From NCBI GenBank assembly GCA_004356105.1, contig SMYC01000069.1, positions 24,420 to 88,419 on the forward strand: a stretch of 64,000 nucleotides of DNA. Reading direction: 5' to 3'. The translations under genes and the position numbers were made by a program. Below the pieces are notes generated by a model. It searched no databases. It was given only the letters and a program-made list of their open reading frames with translations, and was not told the origin of the DNA. Shown here piece after piece: positions 34,308 to 43,652 of the stretch (position 1 is the first letter of the stretch; each line of letters begins with the position of its first letter). Source of the stretch: Acidobacteriota bacterium. GTDB taxonomy: Bacteria > Acidobacteriota > Vicinamibacteria > Marinacidobacterales > SMYC01.

Positions 34308-35357
34308 ATGAAAATCGCCGTCTTGCTATCCGGGGGTGTGGACAGCTCGGTGGCGCTGAGCCTTTTGAAAGAGGAGGGGCACGACCTCACAGCTTTCTAC
34401 CTCAAGGTGTGGCTCGAGGACGAGCTCGCTTATCTCGGCGAGTGCCCGTGGGAGGAAGACCTCGAGCTTGCCCGCGCGGTCTGCGATCGCTTCGATGTGG
34501 CGCTACAAGTGCGCTCGTTGCAAAAAGAATATTGGGATCGCGTCGTGCAGTACACGATTGACGAGCTGCGCGCCGGCCGCACGCCGAGCCCCGATATCTT
34601 CTGCAACCAGCGGATAAAGTTCGGCGCGTTCTACGACGAGATCGACACGAGCTTCGAGCGCGTGGCGACGGGCCACTATGCCCGGCTCGAGCCGGTGAAC
34701 GGTCTTGTCCTTCTCAAGAAGGGCGTCGACCAGGTCAAGGACCAAACGTATTTCTTGTCGCACATGTATCAAGAACAGCTCCAGCGTGCATCGTTTCCGA
34801 TTGGCGCGCTCCAAAAGTCTGAGGTGCGCCAGCGCGCCGCCGCGCTCGACCTGCCGAATCAGGCGCGTAAAGACAGCCAGGGCATCTGTTTCTTAGGGAA
34901 GATCAAATATAGCGCGTTCGTGCGCCATCATCTCGGAGAGCGAGAAGGCGATGTCGTCGAGCTCGGAACTGGAAAAGTCCTCGGCGCCCATCGAGGCTAC
35001 TGGTTCCACACGATCGGCCAGCGGCAGGGGCTCGGTCTTTCGCATGGCCCTTGGTTCGTGCAGAACAAAGACCTCGCGCGGAATATCGTCTATGTGACGC
35101 ACGCGGACAGGTTGGAGCAGTCGGCGAAGGACCGCTACTGTGTGGAGAAGCTCCATTGGATCGTGGGCCCGCCTTCGGCGCGCGAGCTGCAAGTGCGGAT
35201 CCGGCACGGACGCGCTCTCTTCGACGCGGACGTCGAGCTCACCGACGACGGAGCGCGTGTGCATCTCGATCGAGGCGAGACCGGAATTGCTCCCGGGCAG
35301 TTCACGGTTTTTTACGATGGAGACGTCTGTTTAGGCGGCGCGAGGATCGTCGGCTAG
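34308..35357 (+). CDS. mnmA: tRNA 2-thiouridylase MnmA
   Basis: Makes 2-thiouridine at tRNA position 34. The protein has 349 residues. The PP-loop ATP motif is LLSGGVDSSVALSLLK. The catalytic cysteines are Cys in SPDIFCNQRIKFG and the second in DSQGICFLGKI. The THYARL-type GHYARL and the C-terminal beta barrel are present. The sequence resembles the plastid/cyanobacterial-like subgroup by motifs such as EDELAYLGECPWEEDL. It stands alone in the window. Confidence 0.93.
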   Translation: MKIAVLLSGGVDSSVALSLLKEEGHDLTAFYLKVWLEDELAYLGECPWEEDLELARAVCDRFDVALQVRSLQKEYWDRVVQYTIDELRAGRTPSPDIFCNQRIKFGAFYDEIDTSFERVATGHYARLEPVNGLVLLKKGVDQVKDQTYFLSHMYQEQLQRASFPIGALQKSEVRQRAAALDLPNQARKDSQGICFLGKIKYSAFVRHHLGEREGDVVELGTGKVLGAHRGYWFHTIGQRQGLGLSHGPWFVQNKDLARNIVYVTHADRLEQSAKDRYCVEKLHWIVGPPSARELQVRIRHGRALFDADVELTDDGARVHLDRGETGIAPGQFTVFYDGDVCLGGARIVG

Positions 35358-35378
35358 AGACTCATGGTAATCTAGTCC

Positions 35379-35975
35379 ATGAGCTTCACGGTTCAGCGAA
35401 AGGCCGCTCAGTACGAGGATGTCTTGTCGGCGCCCGAACATCTCGTTGCCGAGATCCTGGACGGAGAGCTCTTTACTAGCCCGCGACCTGCCGTCCGACA
35501 TGCGCGCGCGGCCTCGATACTCGGGGCGGATCTCGTGAGCCAATTCGATGGTCCCGGCGGTGAAGGCGAGAGCCCCGGAGGGTTGTGGTTTCTGTACGAG
35601 CCCGAGCTTCACTTCGATGATGACGTGGTCGTGCCCGACATCGCGGGCTGGCGCCGTGAGTGTGTTCCCGAGCTGCCTGACGTGGCGTGGTTCGACGTCG
35701 CGCCGGACTGGCTGTGCGAAGTGATCTCGCCAAGCACTGAGTCCATCGACCGGGGACGCAAACTCCGCATCTACGCCAGGGAGGGCGTCTCGCACGTGTG
35801 GCTGTTGAATCCTGTAGTCAAGCTACTCGAGGTCTATCGCTTGACGGAAGGAAACTGGATCCTGGTGAAGACTGCTGTCGGAGACGATGCTGTTCGGGCC
35901 GAGCCGTTCGATGCTATCGAGATGGAAATGTCCCGTTGGTGGCTCCCCGAAGCTCTGCCATCCAGCGAAGCGTGA
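35379..35975 (+). CDS. Uma2-family (DUF820) endonuclease-like protein
   Basis: A 198-residue protein of the Uma2 family, PD-(D/E)xK-like. Motifs are HLVAEILDGELF, VVVPDIAGWRRE and WLCEVISPSTESIDRGRKL, with the conserved YAREGVSHVWLLNP. The family is very common in accessory parts of genomes and its biological role is unknown. The gene follows mnmA after 21 bp. Confidence 0.85.
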   Translation: MSFTVQRKAAQYEDVLSAPEHLVAEILDGELFTSPRPAVRHARAASILGADLVSQFDGPGGEGESPGGLWFLYEPELHFDDDVVVPDIAGWRRECVPELPDVAWFDVAPDWLCEVISPSTESIDRGRKLRIYAREGVSHVWLLNPVVKLLEVYRLTEGNWILVKTAVGDDAVRAEPFDAIEMEMSRWWLPEALPSSEA

Positions 35976-36150
35976 GAGCCGGGTCGCCGAAGACCTCGTA
36001 GTGGTCGGGAAGGCGAAGGTTAAAGTTAAACGATCCTAGAAAGTAGCCTGGCTTTCTTTCGAAAACCAGACCACACTGGGGGCACGATTTCGAAGGCCCC
36101 GAAATCCGTTCATAGACGGTGCCCTGGAGGCATTCCGCGGCCTCGCTCAG
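35976..36150 (-). pseudogene. DUF983-like zinc-ribbon protein remnant
   Basis: The minus strand reads CLQGTVYERISGPSKSCPQC and GLVFERKPGYFLGSFNFNL, close to the N-terminal zinc ribbon of DUF983 proteins. The first Cys pair is incomplete and a stop codon lies just upstream (36151-36153). The membrane helices that should follow are absent, replaced by the antisense of the Uma2 gene. Probably a decayed fragment. Confidence 0.45.
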
Positions 36151-36161
36151 TTATCGGTGGA

Positions 36162-36392
36162 TCAGGACGCAGCGCGGAGCTCTTGTTCGGCCTGAAGCCA
36201 GTCCGCATTCGGATTGCCCGAATTGCAGCCGCTCGTGTAGAGATCGAAAGCACGGAGCCGGATGGTGTCTTCAGCAACCTCTGTCGTTTTTACTTCCGTC
36301 ACGGTCGTTTCGGGTTTCTTGGTCGCCCGCCGCGGCTTGCGCGCCGTGGTCGTCTTCTTGATCGTGGATTTCTTCGTCACTTTCTTAGCCAT
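36162..36392 (-). CDS. DUF2934 domain protein
   Basis: A 76-residue protein. The N-terminal half is a Lys/Thr-rich tail (MAKKVTKKSTIKKTTTARK), resembling nucleic-acid-binding tails. The C-terminal half is a DUF2934 helix: IRLRAFDLYTSGCNSGNPN and DWLQAEQELR. The family is frequent in Acidobacteriota and plant-associated bacteria. An open frame continues upstream but the ATG at 36392 gives the family N terminus. Confidence 0.8.
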   Translation of the reverse strand: MAKKVTKKSTIKKTTTARKPRRATKKPETTVTEVKTTEVAEDTIRLRAFDLYTSGCNSGNPNADWLQAEQELRAAS

Positions 36393-36521
36393 GTTGGGTC
36401 TTGTTGCTCCTTTGTTGCAAACACACAGAAAGCTGCAAAGTCTGCAGCATCCGGTTTGGTTACCTTTTCGTGGGAGAGTTCCCAAGAAAGATTAGCAATA
36501 ACCCATCAGACTCGCAAGAAA

Positions 36522-37217
36522 TTAGTCCCGTCGCCACACTTTTTCGAGCCATCGGCCCGCTTCGTGTAGATATTCGGTGAATCCTGCGACATTGTAATGC
36601 GTCACATCGTCGACGACGGTGAGCTCGACATCCGCCGCGTTCCAGGCGCGCAGCTGCTCGATCGCCGTCTTGGTCGGCTCGAGGGCCACGACGCTATCGA
36701 TGCGCGAATGGATGGCATAGAGCGGCAGCTTCGTGAAGACGCGCAGCTTGTCTTCCGGGACGCCCCTCGGCGCTCCTGCCATCGGTACCACGCCGGTGAA
36801 GCGGTCGGGATGTCGGCTCGCGATGGTCCACGTACCCATGCCGCCCATGCTGTAACCTGTCAGGACGATCCGTTCTGGGTCGATGCGGTAGCTTTTCGTG
36901 AGGAAGTCGAGAAGGTCGAGAACCACCCTTTCGCTGTCCGGGTTGGTCCACCCCTGGCCCGGACTGTCCGGGGCTGCGATGATGGCACCGAGCTCGCGCA
37001 AGCCTGGCTCGACGAGGCTCGTCAAGATCCCGCGGCCGAAATGCGCGCGGTTCTTGCCGGCAAAGTGGAGGGCCACGACGAGCGGCCGAGCCTCGCCCGG
37101 GTCGAAGCCTTCGGGAATAGAGAGAGAGTAGACGACGGGGGCGGCTTTTTCCCGCTCTAGCGTGAGGTCGTAGATTCCGGGAGTCGTGGCGAGCTGCAAG
37201 GCCATCAAGAACCACAT
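36522..37217 (-). CDS. alpha/beta hydrolase (dienelactone hydrolase/PHB depolymerase-like)
   Basis: A 231-residue serine hydrolase with a hydrophobic N terminus (MWFLMALQLATTPGIYDL) that may be a short signal peptide. The nucleophile elbow is GYSMGGMG, the oxyanion strand PLVVALHFAGKN, and the catalytic Asp and His follow near HSRIDSVV and VTHYNV. Its ATG overlaps the stop of the CoA-binding gene by 1 bp, so it is the last gene of the metX operon. The substrate is unknown. Confidence 0.85.
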   Translation of the reverse strand: MWFLMALQLATTPGIYDLTLEREKAAPVVYSLSIPEGFDPGEARPLVVALHFAGKNRAHFGRGILTSLVEPGLRELGAIIAAPDSPGQGWTNPDSERVVLDLLDFLTKSYRIDPERIVLTGYSMGGMGTWTIASRHPDRFTGVVPMAGAPRGVPEDKLRVFTKLPLYAIHSRIDSVVALEPTKTAIEQLRAWNAADVELTVVDDVTHYNVAGFTEYLHEAGRWLEKVWRRD

Positions 37218-37705
37218 TACTGCAAGCCGCCGCGAACCGACGTGATCCGGTTCGTGTTGAACCCGAGCCAATGCATGCGGCCCACGTAGCGCGCGTGCTC
37301 GACCTTGATACAGCGGTCCATGATCACACAAACACCGCCGTCCTCGGCTATGCGCGCGCCTTCCTCGTTGATCACGCTGAACTGGCACCAGAGAGTCTTT
37401 GCCTTCACGGCCACGGCTTCTTCCGCGATAGCCGGAAGAGCCGCCGGAGCGCGGAAAACGTTGACGATATCGATCGGGACGGGCACGTCCTTCAGGCTCG
37501 GATAGCTCGTCTCGCCGAGGATTTCCGACTCCCGCGGGTTCACCGGGATGACGGTGTATCCGTGGCGTTTGAGATAGAAGCCGACGAAGAAGCTTGCGCG
37601 CAGAATGTTGGCCGAGAGCCCGACAACGGCCACCGTCTTCGAATTGTGAATAACGTTCTGGATCGTTTCGGTGTTTTGGTAACGGGTGATATCGAAGCCG
37701 CTCAT
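37217..37705 (-). CDS. CoA-binding domain protein
   Basis: A 162-residue Rossmann-fold protein of the CoA-binding family. It has TVAVVGLSANILRASFFVG, GYTVIPVNPRESEILGE and VDIVNVFRAP-like DIVNVFRAPAALPAIA, with the final MDRCIKVEHARY. Genes of this family often sit beside O-acetylhomoserine sulfhydrylase genes, as here, where the start overlaps the metY stop by 4 bp. A role in CoA-persulfide or methionine metabolism is only suggested. Confidence 0.88.
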   Translation of the reverse strand: MSGFDITRYQNTETIQNVIHNSKTVAVVGLSANILRASFFVGFYLKRHGYTVIPVNPRESEILGETSYPSLKDVPVPIDIVNVFRAPAALPAIAEEAVAVKAKTLWCQFSVINEEGARIAEDGGVCVIMDRCIKVEHARYVGRMHWLGFNTNRITSVRGGLQ

Positions 37706-39018
37706 GCGCCGACAACCTCCTTCGCCCCGGCTTTTTTCGCCGCTTCGAAGCCTTGGTCGAGGTCCCAGAGCAAGTCGTCGAGACTCTCCGTGCCCACCGA
37801 GAGCCTCACGGTGCCGGCGCGCACGCCCGCGGCCTCGAGCTCTTCGTCGTTGAGCTGCCGGTGGGTCGTGCTCCCCGGGTGAATGATCAAGCTTTTGGAA
37901 TCGCCGACATTGGCGAGGTGCGACCAGAGCGTGACGCCGCGGATGAACCCTTGGCCCTCGACACGTCCGCCTTTCAAATCGAACGAGAAGACCGCGCCGG
38001 CGCCTTTCGGGAGATATTTGTCGACGAGCGGCTTGTAGCGGCTCCCCTCGAGCCCCGGAAAGGTGACGCGCTCGACCATCGGGTGAGCCTCCAAATATTT
38101 TGCGACCGCGAGCGCGTTCTCGACGTGCCGCTCCATCCGAAGGGACAAAGTCTCGAGACCTTGCAGAAACAAAAAGGCGTTGAAGGGGCTCATCGCCGCG
38201 CCGAGATCGCGCAGTGTTTCGGCGCGGAGCTTCATGCAATATCCGTAGGTGCCGAAGGTCTCGTGAAAGGCGAGCCCGTGATAGGCGGGCGAAGGATCGG
38301 CCACCACGGGGTAGCGGCCGTTCGACCAGTTGAACTCGCCGGAATCCACGACAACGCCGCCGATGCTCGTGCCGTGGCCGCCGATGAACTTCGTTGCCGA
38401 ATGGACGATGATGTCGGCGCCCCATTCGAATGGGCAGCACAAATAAGGGGTCGCGAAGGTGCTGTCCACCATGAGCGGCATGTCGTGCTCGTGAGCGATG
38501 TGCGCGATGGCTTCGATGTCGAGCACATTCCCGCCGGGGTTGCCGATCGTCTCGCCGTAGAGAAGCTTCGTGTTGTCCTTGACGGCGCCTTTCCACGCGT
38601 CGAGATCGTCGGGGTTGACCCAGCTGAGATCGACGGACATCTTGCGGAAATAGTGCTTGAGCTGATTGACGGTGCCGCCGTAGAGTGCTCTCGACGCGAC
38701 GACGTGGTCGCCGGGCTCGAGCATCGTGAACAGCGCGGCCGCTTGAGCTGCGATGCCGCTAGCGAAGGCCACCGCACCGCAGCCGCCTTCGAGATTGGCG
38801 ATGCGCTCTTCGAAAGCCGCGACCGTCGGGTTCATGATGCGGGAATAGGTGTTCCCGTATTCTTTGAGATTGAAATAAGCGGCCGCGGATTCCGGATCTT
38901 CGAAGACGTAGCTCGTTGTCTGAAAGATCGGAACGGCACGGGCGCCGGTATTGGGGTCCGGCCGTTGACCCGCATGGACTTGTCGGGTCTCGAAGCCGAA
39001 AGCGCGAGGTACTTCCAT
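37702..39018 (-). CDS. metY: O-acetylhomoserine sulfhydrylase
   Basis: A PLP-dependent enzyme of 438 residues that joins O-acetylhomoserine and sulfide to homocysteine. The cofactor Lys is in HSATKFIGGHGT. The N terminus FETRQVHAGQRPDPNTGARAVPIFQ and C-terminal TVRLSVGTESLDDL are characteristic. Length near 430 residues favours MetY over shorter MetB/MetZ forms. metX, which supplies the substrate, lies 13 bp upstream, so the pair forms the direct-sulfhydrylation methionine route. Confidence 0.93.
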   Translation of the reverse strand: MEVPRAFGFETRQVHAGQRPDPNTGARAVPIFQTTSYVFEDPESAAAYFNLKEYGNTYSRIMNPTVAAFEERIANLEGGCGAVAFASGIAAQAAALFTMLEPGDHVVASRALYGGTVNQLKHYFRKMSVDLSWVNPDDLDAWKGAVKDNTKLLYGETIGNPGGNVLDIEAIAHIAHEHDMPLMVDSTFATPYLCCPFEWGADIIVHSATKFIGGHGTSIGGVVVDSGEFNWSNGRYPVVADPSPAYHGLAFHETFGTYGYCMKLRAETLRDLGAAMSPFNAFLFLQGLETLSLRMERHVENALAVAKYLEAHPMVERVTFPGLEGSRYKPLVDKYLPKGAGAVFSFDLKGGRVEGQGFIRGVTLWSHLANVGDSKSLIIHPGSTTHRQLNDEELEAAGVRAGTVRLSVGTESLDDLLWDLDQGFEAAKKAGAKEVVGA

Positions 39019-39031
39019 GGTGATACGCCTC

Positions 39032-40243
39032 CTATTGGCGAGCGAGAAAATCTCGAATCATCGGTGTCTGCCGCGCCTCTTCGAGCAGGAAGCAATCGTG
39101 CCCATACGGTGCGTCGATGACGTGTAGCTCGACGTCTTTGTCGTTTGCCGTGAGAGCGGCGGCGAGTACCTCCGAGTTCTCGGGCGGGTAGAGCCAATCC
39201 GAGCTGAAGCAGATGAGAAGTGTCTTGGCCTGAACCCCGGCTAGGGCACGTTCGAGGCTGCCGTCGCCGTACTGGCGTGTCAGATCGAAATAGGTCAGGG
39301 CGCGAGACGTGTAGATGTAGGTATTGGCGTCGAACCTCTTGACGAACTTGTCGGCTTGGTAGTGAAGATAGCTCTCCACCTCGAAGTCGTGGGACGTCAA
39401 GCTATAGGAAACGTCGTCCTTGTTCTGGAGGCGTCGCCCGAACTTCTCCTTCATGGAGGCCGCGGAGAGATAAGTAATGTGGCCCACCATCCGCGCCAAA
39501 GCCATACCGGTTCGGGGCTCCCGGCCGGTCCTATAATAATGACCGTCTTGCCAGTCGGGGTCGGTGATGATGGCGTTGCGGGCGATGGCGTTCCACGCGA
39601 CACCCTGGGCGTTGAGCGCGTGCGTGCTCGCGATGGGGATGATGGCGGAAACGGCATCGGGATATAGAATGGCCCACTCGAGGGCTTGCATCCCGCCGAG
39701 CGAGCCGCCCGCGACGGCGAAAAGCTCGTGGATATCGAGCTCTTTCAAAAAAAACCGTTCTGCCCGGACCATATCGGCAACGGTGATGACGGGGAAGTCG
39801 GATCCGTAGGGCTGGCCGGTGGCGGGGTTTTCGGATGAAGGCCCCGTCGAGCCGCGGCAACCGGCGATGAGATTCGTGCTCACGACGTAGTATTTGTCGG
39901 TATCGAACGCTTTCCCGGGACCGATCATGCCGTCCCACCAGCCCAAACCCGCCTGTTTCGAAGCGTCCCGCTCGTCGGCGCGAAAGCCGTCGCGAGTACT
40001 CTCGCCTGTAGGGTGCGCGGAATAGCCAGCTGCGTGGGCGTCGCCGCTCAGGGCATGGCAAACGAGGATGACGTTGTCTTTGCTTGGCGAAAGGGCGCCG
40101 TAGGTTTCATAAGCGATCCGGACCGGGGAGAGCTCTTTCCCGCAATCCAGTGCGAGGGGTTCGCGTAGGTCGAGATATCGGGGCTCGGTCACACCGACGG
40201 CGCCGTCCTCCGGCCTCACCGAGGGCTTCGTCATGGGCTGCAT
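39032..40243 (-). CDS. metX: homoserine O-acetyltransferase MetX
   Basis: Acetylates homoserine with acetyl-CoA in methionine synthesis. The protein has 403 residues and the alpha/beta-hydrolase fold. It shows NVILVCHALSGDAHAAG, the nucleophile Ser in VAGGSLGGMQALEW, FDTDKYYVVSTNLIAGC, and the catalytic Asp/His near SSDWLYPP and APYGHDCFLLE. The last motif fits MetX rather than the succinyl-type enzyme, though specificity is hard to fix by eye. First gene of a four-gene operon. Confidence 0.92.
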   Translation of the reverse strand: MQPMTKPSVRPEDGAVGVTEPRYLDLREPLALDCGKELSPVRIAYETYGALSPSKDNVILVCHALSGDAHAAGYSAHPTGESTRDGFRADERDASKQAGLGWWDGMIGPGKAFDTDKYYVVSTNLIAGCRGSTGPSSENPATGQPYGSDFPVITVADMVRAERFFLKELDIHELFAVAGGSLGGMQALEWAILYPDAVSAIIPIASTHALNAQGVAWNAIARNAIITDPDWQDGHYYRTGREPRTGMALARMVGHITYLSAASMKEKFGRRLQNKDDVSYSLTSHDFEVESYLHYQADKFVKRFDANTYIYTSRALTYFDLTRQYGDGSLERALAGVQAKTLLICFSSDWLYPPENSEVLAAALTANDKDVELHVIDAPYGHDCFLLEEARQTPMIRDFLARQ

Positions 40244-40272
40244 GATACCGCGATCTGACCCCGGCAGAGGTC

Positions 40273-40301
40273 TTGACGAATCTCTTTGAGATCGTTAGCG
40301 T
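40273..40301 (+). promoter_or_regulatory. candidate promoter with internal dyad
   Basis: TTGACG at 40273-40278 and TAGCGT at 40296-40301 are separated by 17 bp, upstream of the SDR gene. Between them ATCTC TTT GAGAT (40280-40292) is a perfect dyad that could be an operator. The -10 is weak, so this is tentative. No S-adenosylmethionine riboswitch fold is seen before metX in the same 67-bp region. Confidence 0.3.
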
Positions 40302-40310
40302 TGAGGCCTC

Positions 40311-41084
40311 ATGCGTCTCGAAAGGGAAGTTGCCATCATCACCGGTGGAAACTCGGGCATCGGCCGAGCTACGGCTGAGGCTATGGCGCGCGAAGGAGCG
40401 ACGGTCGTCGTCGCAGCGCGGAACAAGAAGCTCGGCGAGGAGACCGTCGCGTCCATCCGCGCTTCCGGCGGTAAGGCGATGTTCGTCGCGACGGACGTGA
40501 CACGCGAGCCGCAAGTTCGCCGCATGGTGGCAAAGACGATCGAGGCCTACGGCAAGCTCACCGTGCTCTTCAATAATGCCGGCATCTTTCTCAAAGGCAC
40601 CGTCGTCGACATCCCGCTTGCGGATTGGGATCGCGTGATGGACGTTAACGTGCGGGGCACGTTTCTTTGCTCGCGCCACGTGATTCCGAAGATGATCGAT
40701 TCCGGCGGTGGGAGCATCATTAATTGCAGCTCGGTCTCGGCCGTTGTCGGGAATGTGGGAGGCTCCGCATACAACGCTTCGAAGGGCGCCATCCAGAACC
40801 TCACCCGCAACATGGCGCTCGATTTCGTCGGGGACGGCATTCGTGTCAACAATATCTGCCCAGGAGTCATCGAGACACCGATGCTCGTGGGAGACATCAC
40901 CAACGAAAAAGAGCTCAGGAAAGTGCGGCGCCGCTCGGGCAAAAAGCAAGTGATGGGACGATGGGGCAGGCCGGAAGAGATCGCGGAAGCCGCAGTCTTC
41001 CTCGCTTCGCCCGAGGCGTCCTATGTGAACGGGACGTCGCTTTTCGTCGACGGCGGCCTTCTGGCGCGATGGGGCACGCAATGA
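40311..41084 (+). CDS. SDR-family oxidoreductase
   Basis: A 257-residue classical short-chain dehydrogenase. The NAD(P)-binding motif is TGGNSGIGRA, with NNAG in LFNNAGIF, the Ser in INCSSVSAV and the Tyr-X3-Lys pair in YNASKGAIQNL. The Arg residues after the second strand (AARNKK) suggest NADP preference. The stop overlaps the start of the transporter substrate-binding gene (ATGA), an unusual pairing. Substrate unknown. Confidence 0.88.
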   Translation: MRLEREVAIITGGNSGIGRATAEAMAREGATVVVAARNKKLGEETVASIRASGGKAMFVATDVTREPQVRRMVAKTIEAYGKLTVLFNNAGIFLKGTVVDIPLADWDRVMDVNVRGTFLCSRHVIPKMIDSGGGSIINCSSVSAVVGNVGGSAYNASKGAIQNLTRNMALDFVGDGIRVNNICPGVIETPMLVGDITNEKELRKVRRRSGKKQVMGRWGRPEEIAEAAVFLASPEASYVNGTSLFVDGGLLARWGTQ

Positions 41085-42682
41085 AAATGACCGGATGCTG
41101 CGTCACCACGGCGCTTGCTGTTCTCTCGTGGGCGTGCTTGACGTCGCAGACGGCGCCACCACCGACGAACGACCTTATCATCGTTGGCTACGACCGCGAG
41201 CCCGACACCTTGAACCGCTTTGCCACCCACATTCTCGAAGACACGATGATCTGTATCGTCGAAGGCCTCACCGTGTGGAACGAGAAGATGGAAGTCGTGC
41301 CCGTTCTCGCCGAAGTCGTGCCGAGCCCCGAGAATGGGCTCGTGCAAGTGAACCCCGACGGCACCATGGACGTCACGTGGAAGCTCCGCGAGGGCATTCT
41401 GTGGCACGACGGCACGCCACACACCTCCGCTGACGTCGCCTTCACCGTCAAAGCCATCAACGACCCGAGCTACAACCCGGAATCGACCGAAGGTTTCGAT
41501 CTCATCGAATCCGTTGCGACCCCGGACCCGCACACGGCCATCGTCAAATATCGCGAGATTTATGCCGCCTATCAGGACCAGTTCTGGCGCGGCACGCTTC
41601 CGAAGCACGTTCTCGACGGGAAGGACCTGAACGCATTTCCCGAATATGACCGCAACCCGCTCGGAACGGGCCCGTATCGCGTGAAAGAGTGGAAGACGGG
41701 AGAATATCTGCTGCTCGAGCGTCACGAAGACTATTGGCGCGGGCCGGCTGCGATCAAAGAGATCTTGTTTCGGTTTCTTTCGAGCAGCAATACGCGCGTC
41801 AACCAGCTCCGCTCGGGCGAGGTGCATGTTGTCGACAACGTGCCGCTCGACAAGCTCGATGAGCTCGAATCCCTCGTAGGCGTGACGCTCACGCGCACGA
41901 TGGCGAACTCCTACGCACATGTCGCGCTGAACTTGAGGGAGGTCCCGGCGTTTCGCGACCTCCGCGTCCGCCAGGCGGTCGCGCACGCCATCGATCGGGC
42001 GTCGATCGCGAACGATGTGCTCGAAGGCGTCGTGACGGTTGTCGACTCCGTGATCCAGCCGATGTCGTGGGCGCATAACAACGCGGTGAAGTTCTACGAT
42101 TACGACCCCGAGCGCGCTCGATCGCTCCTGCGCGAGGCAGGTTTCGAGGACACGGACGGAGATGGCATCGTCGAGAAAGATGGCGAGCCGCTCCGGTTCA
42201 AGGGCACGACCCGCTCGGGCCATGCCGAGTGGGAGATGGTGCTCCAAGTCGTGCAGGCCCAGCTCAAGGATGTCGGGATTGGGCTCGAGATCCAGAACTA
42301 TGAGCCCACCCTTCTCGGGGAGCTCTGGTTTTCTGGGAAGCTCCCTTTTTTTCTCTCCGCCTGGACGCTCCCAGCCGATCCAGAAATCACACGCTTTTTC
42401 GCCTCGGACCGCACGCCGCCGCGCGGACGCAACATCTATTATTACGAGAACGAAGAGCTCACCGAGCTTCTCTACGCCTCGGACCAGGTCATCGACCGCG
42501 ACAAGCGCAAAGAGCTTCTGTTTCGCGCCCAGGAGATGGTCGCCCGTGAAGTGCCTGTCATTCCGCTCTATAACCGCACGATCGTGAGCGCTTATCCGGA
42601 CGTGCTCCGTAACGTCAAGCCCAACCCGACCAATGCAGGCCTGTTCTGGAACGTGCACGAATGGTCCGTCTCGGCTCCTTGA
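41081..42682 (+). CDS. peptide ABC transporter substrate-binding protein
   Basis: A family-5 solute-binding protein of 533 residues. A signal peptide with a possible lipobox (VLSWAC near residue 19) indicates a lipoprotein anchored in the envelope. Typical segments are LIIVGYDREPDTLNRF, LREGILWHDGTPHTSADV, GTGPYRVKEWKTGEYLLLER and RVRQAVAHAIDRASI-like motifs. It starts within the stop of the SDR gene. Followed by two matching permeases. Confidence 0.9.
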   Translation: MKMTGCCVTTALAVLSWACLTSQTAPPPTNDLIIVGYDREPDTLNRFATHILEDTMICIVEGLTVWNEKMEVVPVLAEVVPSPENGLVQVNPDGTMDVTWKLREGILWHDGTPHTSADVAFTVKAINDPSYNPESTEGFDLIESVATPDPHTAIVKYREIYAAYQDQFWRGTLPKHVLDGKDLNAFPEYDRNPLGTGPYRVKEWKTGEYLLLERHEDYWRGPAAIKEILFRFLSSSNTRVNQLRSGEVHVVDNVPLDKLDELESLVGVTLTRTMANSYAHVALNLREVPAFRDLRVRQAVAHAIDRASIANDVLEGVVTVVDSVIQPMSWAHNNAVKFYDYDPERARSLLREAGFEDTDGDGIVEKDGEPLRFKGTTRSGHAEWEMVLQVVQAQLKDVGIGLEIQNYEPTLLGELWFSGKLPFFLSAWTLPADPEITRFFASDRTPPRGRNIYYYENEELTELLYASDQVIDRDKRKELLFRAQEMVAREVPVIPLYNRTIVSAYPDVLRNVKPNPTNAGLFWNVHEWSVSAP

Positions 42683-42688
42683 GCGTTC

Positions 42689-43648
42689 ATGGGCGCCTAC
42701 ATTCTCGGTAGGCTTCTGCGAGCCATCCCGCTCTTTCTCGGGCTCTCGCTCATCATCTTCGCACTCATTCACGCGGCGCCGGGCGGCCCTCTCACGGTCT
42801 ATCTGTCGAACCCGAACGTGACGCCCGAGGACATCGCGCGTCTCGAGCGCAACCTCGGGCTCGACCGCCCGTTGCCCCTGCAATATGTCAGCTGGCTCAC
42901 CGGGTTCATGAAAGGAGATTGGGGCTACAGCTATGTCGACGGGCGGCCGGTGCTCGACCGCATTCTCGAAAGAGCGCCCGCGACGCTCGAGCTCATGGTG
43001 AGTGCTTTCGTGCTCGCGCTCTTCGTGGCGCTTCTTTTCGGAAGCCTCGCCGCCTTGTGGCAGGGAAGCTGGCTCGACCGTTTGGTCTCGAGCGCGTCGA
43101 TCGTGGGTATCTCGATACCGACCTTCTGGCTCGGGCTCATCCTGCAGCTCGTCTTTGCCGTCGAGCTCCGTTGGCTCCCAACGGCGGGCCGCATGGGGCC
43201 TGTGAGCGGCGGCGATCGCATCGCCTACCTCGTCTTGCCGGTGCTGACGCTCGGTCTCTTCTACGCGGCTTCTTGGATCCGCTACATCCGCGCGTCTTTA
43301 TGCGAGACCCTCGGCAAGAACTTCGTGCGCGCGGGACGGGCGCGCGGCCTCTCGGAATCGGGTGTTTTGATCGGACACGCCTTTCCGAGCGCGCTCTTTC
43401 CGCTCATCACCGTGCTCGCGCTCGACTTCGCTTTGCTGTTCAGCGGCGCGGTCGTCACCGAGACGGTATTCGCCTGGCCGGGCATGGGGACGCTTCTTGT
43501 CGACTCGGTGTTCCGGCGTGACTACTCGGTGCTGATGGGGATCTTGATGGCGGGATCGGCGCTCATCGTCATCTCGAACCTTCTCGCCGACATCGCTTAT
43601 GGCGCGGCAGACCCGCGCGTGCGTTTGGTGCAGGGGCGGACCAGATGA
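42689..43648 (+). CDS. peptide ABC transporter permease, DppB-like
   Basis: A 319-residue inner-membrane permease with six helices. It begins MGAYILGRLLRAIPLFLGLS and has the HAAPGGPL region after the first helix, and the cytoplasmic EAA loop (YIRASLCETLGKNFVRAGRARG). The last segment is FAWPGMGTLLVDSVFRRDY, typical of DppB/OppB. It pairs with the next permease. Confidence 0.92.
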   Translation: MGAYILGRLLRAIPLFLGLSLIIFALIHAAPGGPLTVYLSNPNVTPEDIARLERNLGLDRPLPLQYVSWLTGFMKGDWGYSYVDGRPVLDRILERAPATLELMVSAFVLALFVALLFGSLAALWQGSWLDRLVSSASIVGISIPTFWLGLILQLVFAVELRWLPTAGRMGPVSGGDRIAYLVLPVLTLGLFYAASWIRYIRASLCETLGKNFVRAGRARGLSESGVLIGHAFPSALFPLITVLALDFALLFSGAVVTETVFAWPGMGTLLVDSVFRRDYSVLMGILMAGSALIVISNLLADIAYGAADPRVRLVQGRTR

Positions 43649-43652
43649 AACG

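Noticed and set aside
40244..40310. SAM riboswitch before metX
   Set aside because: The leader between the divergent genes is only 67 bp and has no conserved riboswitch core.
41021..42883. 620-codon open frame on the minus strand
   Set aside because: It is the exact antisense of the peptide-binding protein and permease genes, has no family similarity and follows from the codon bias of GC-rich DNA.
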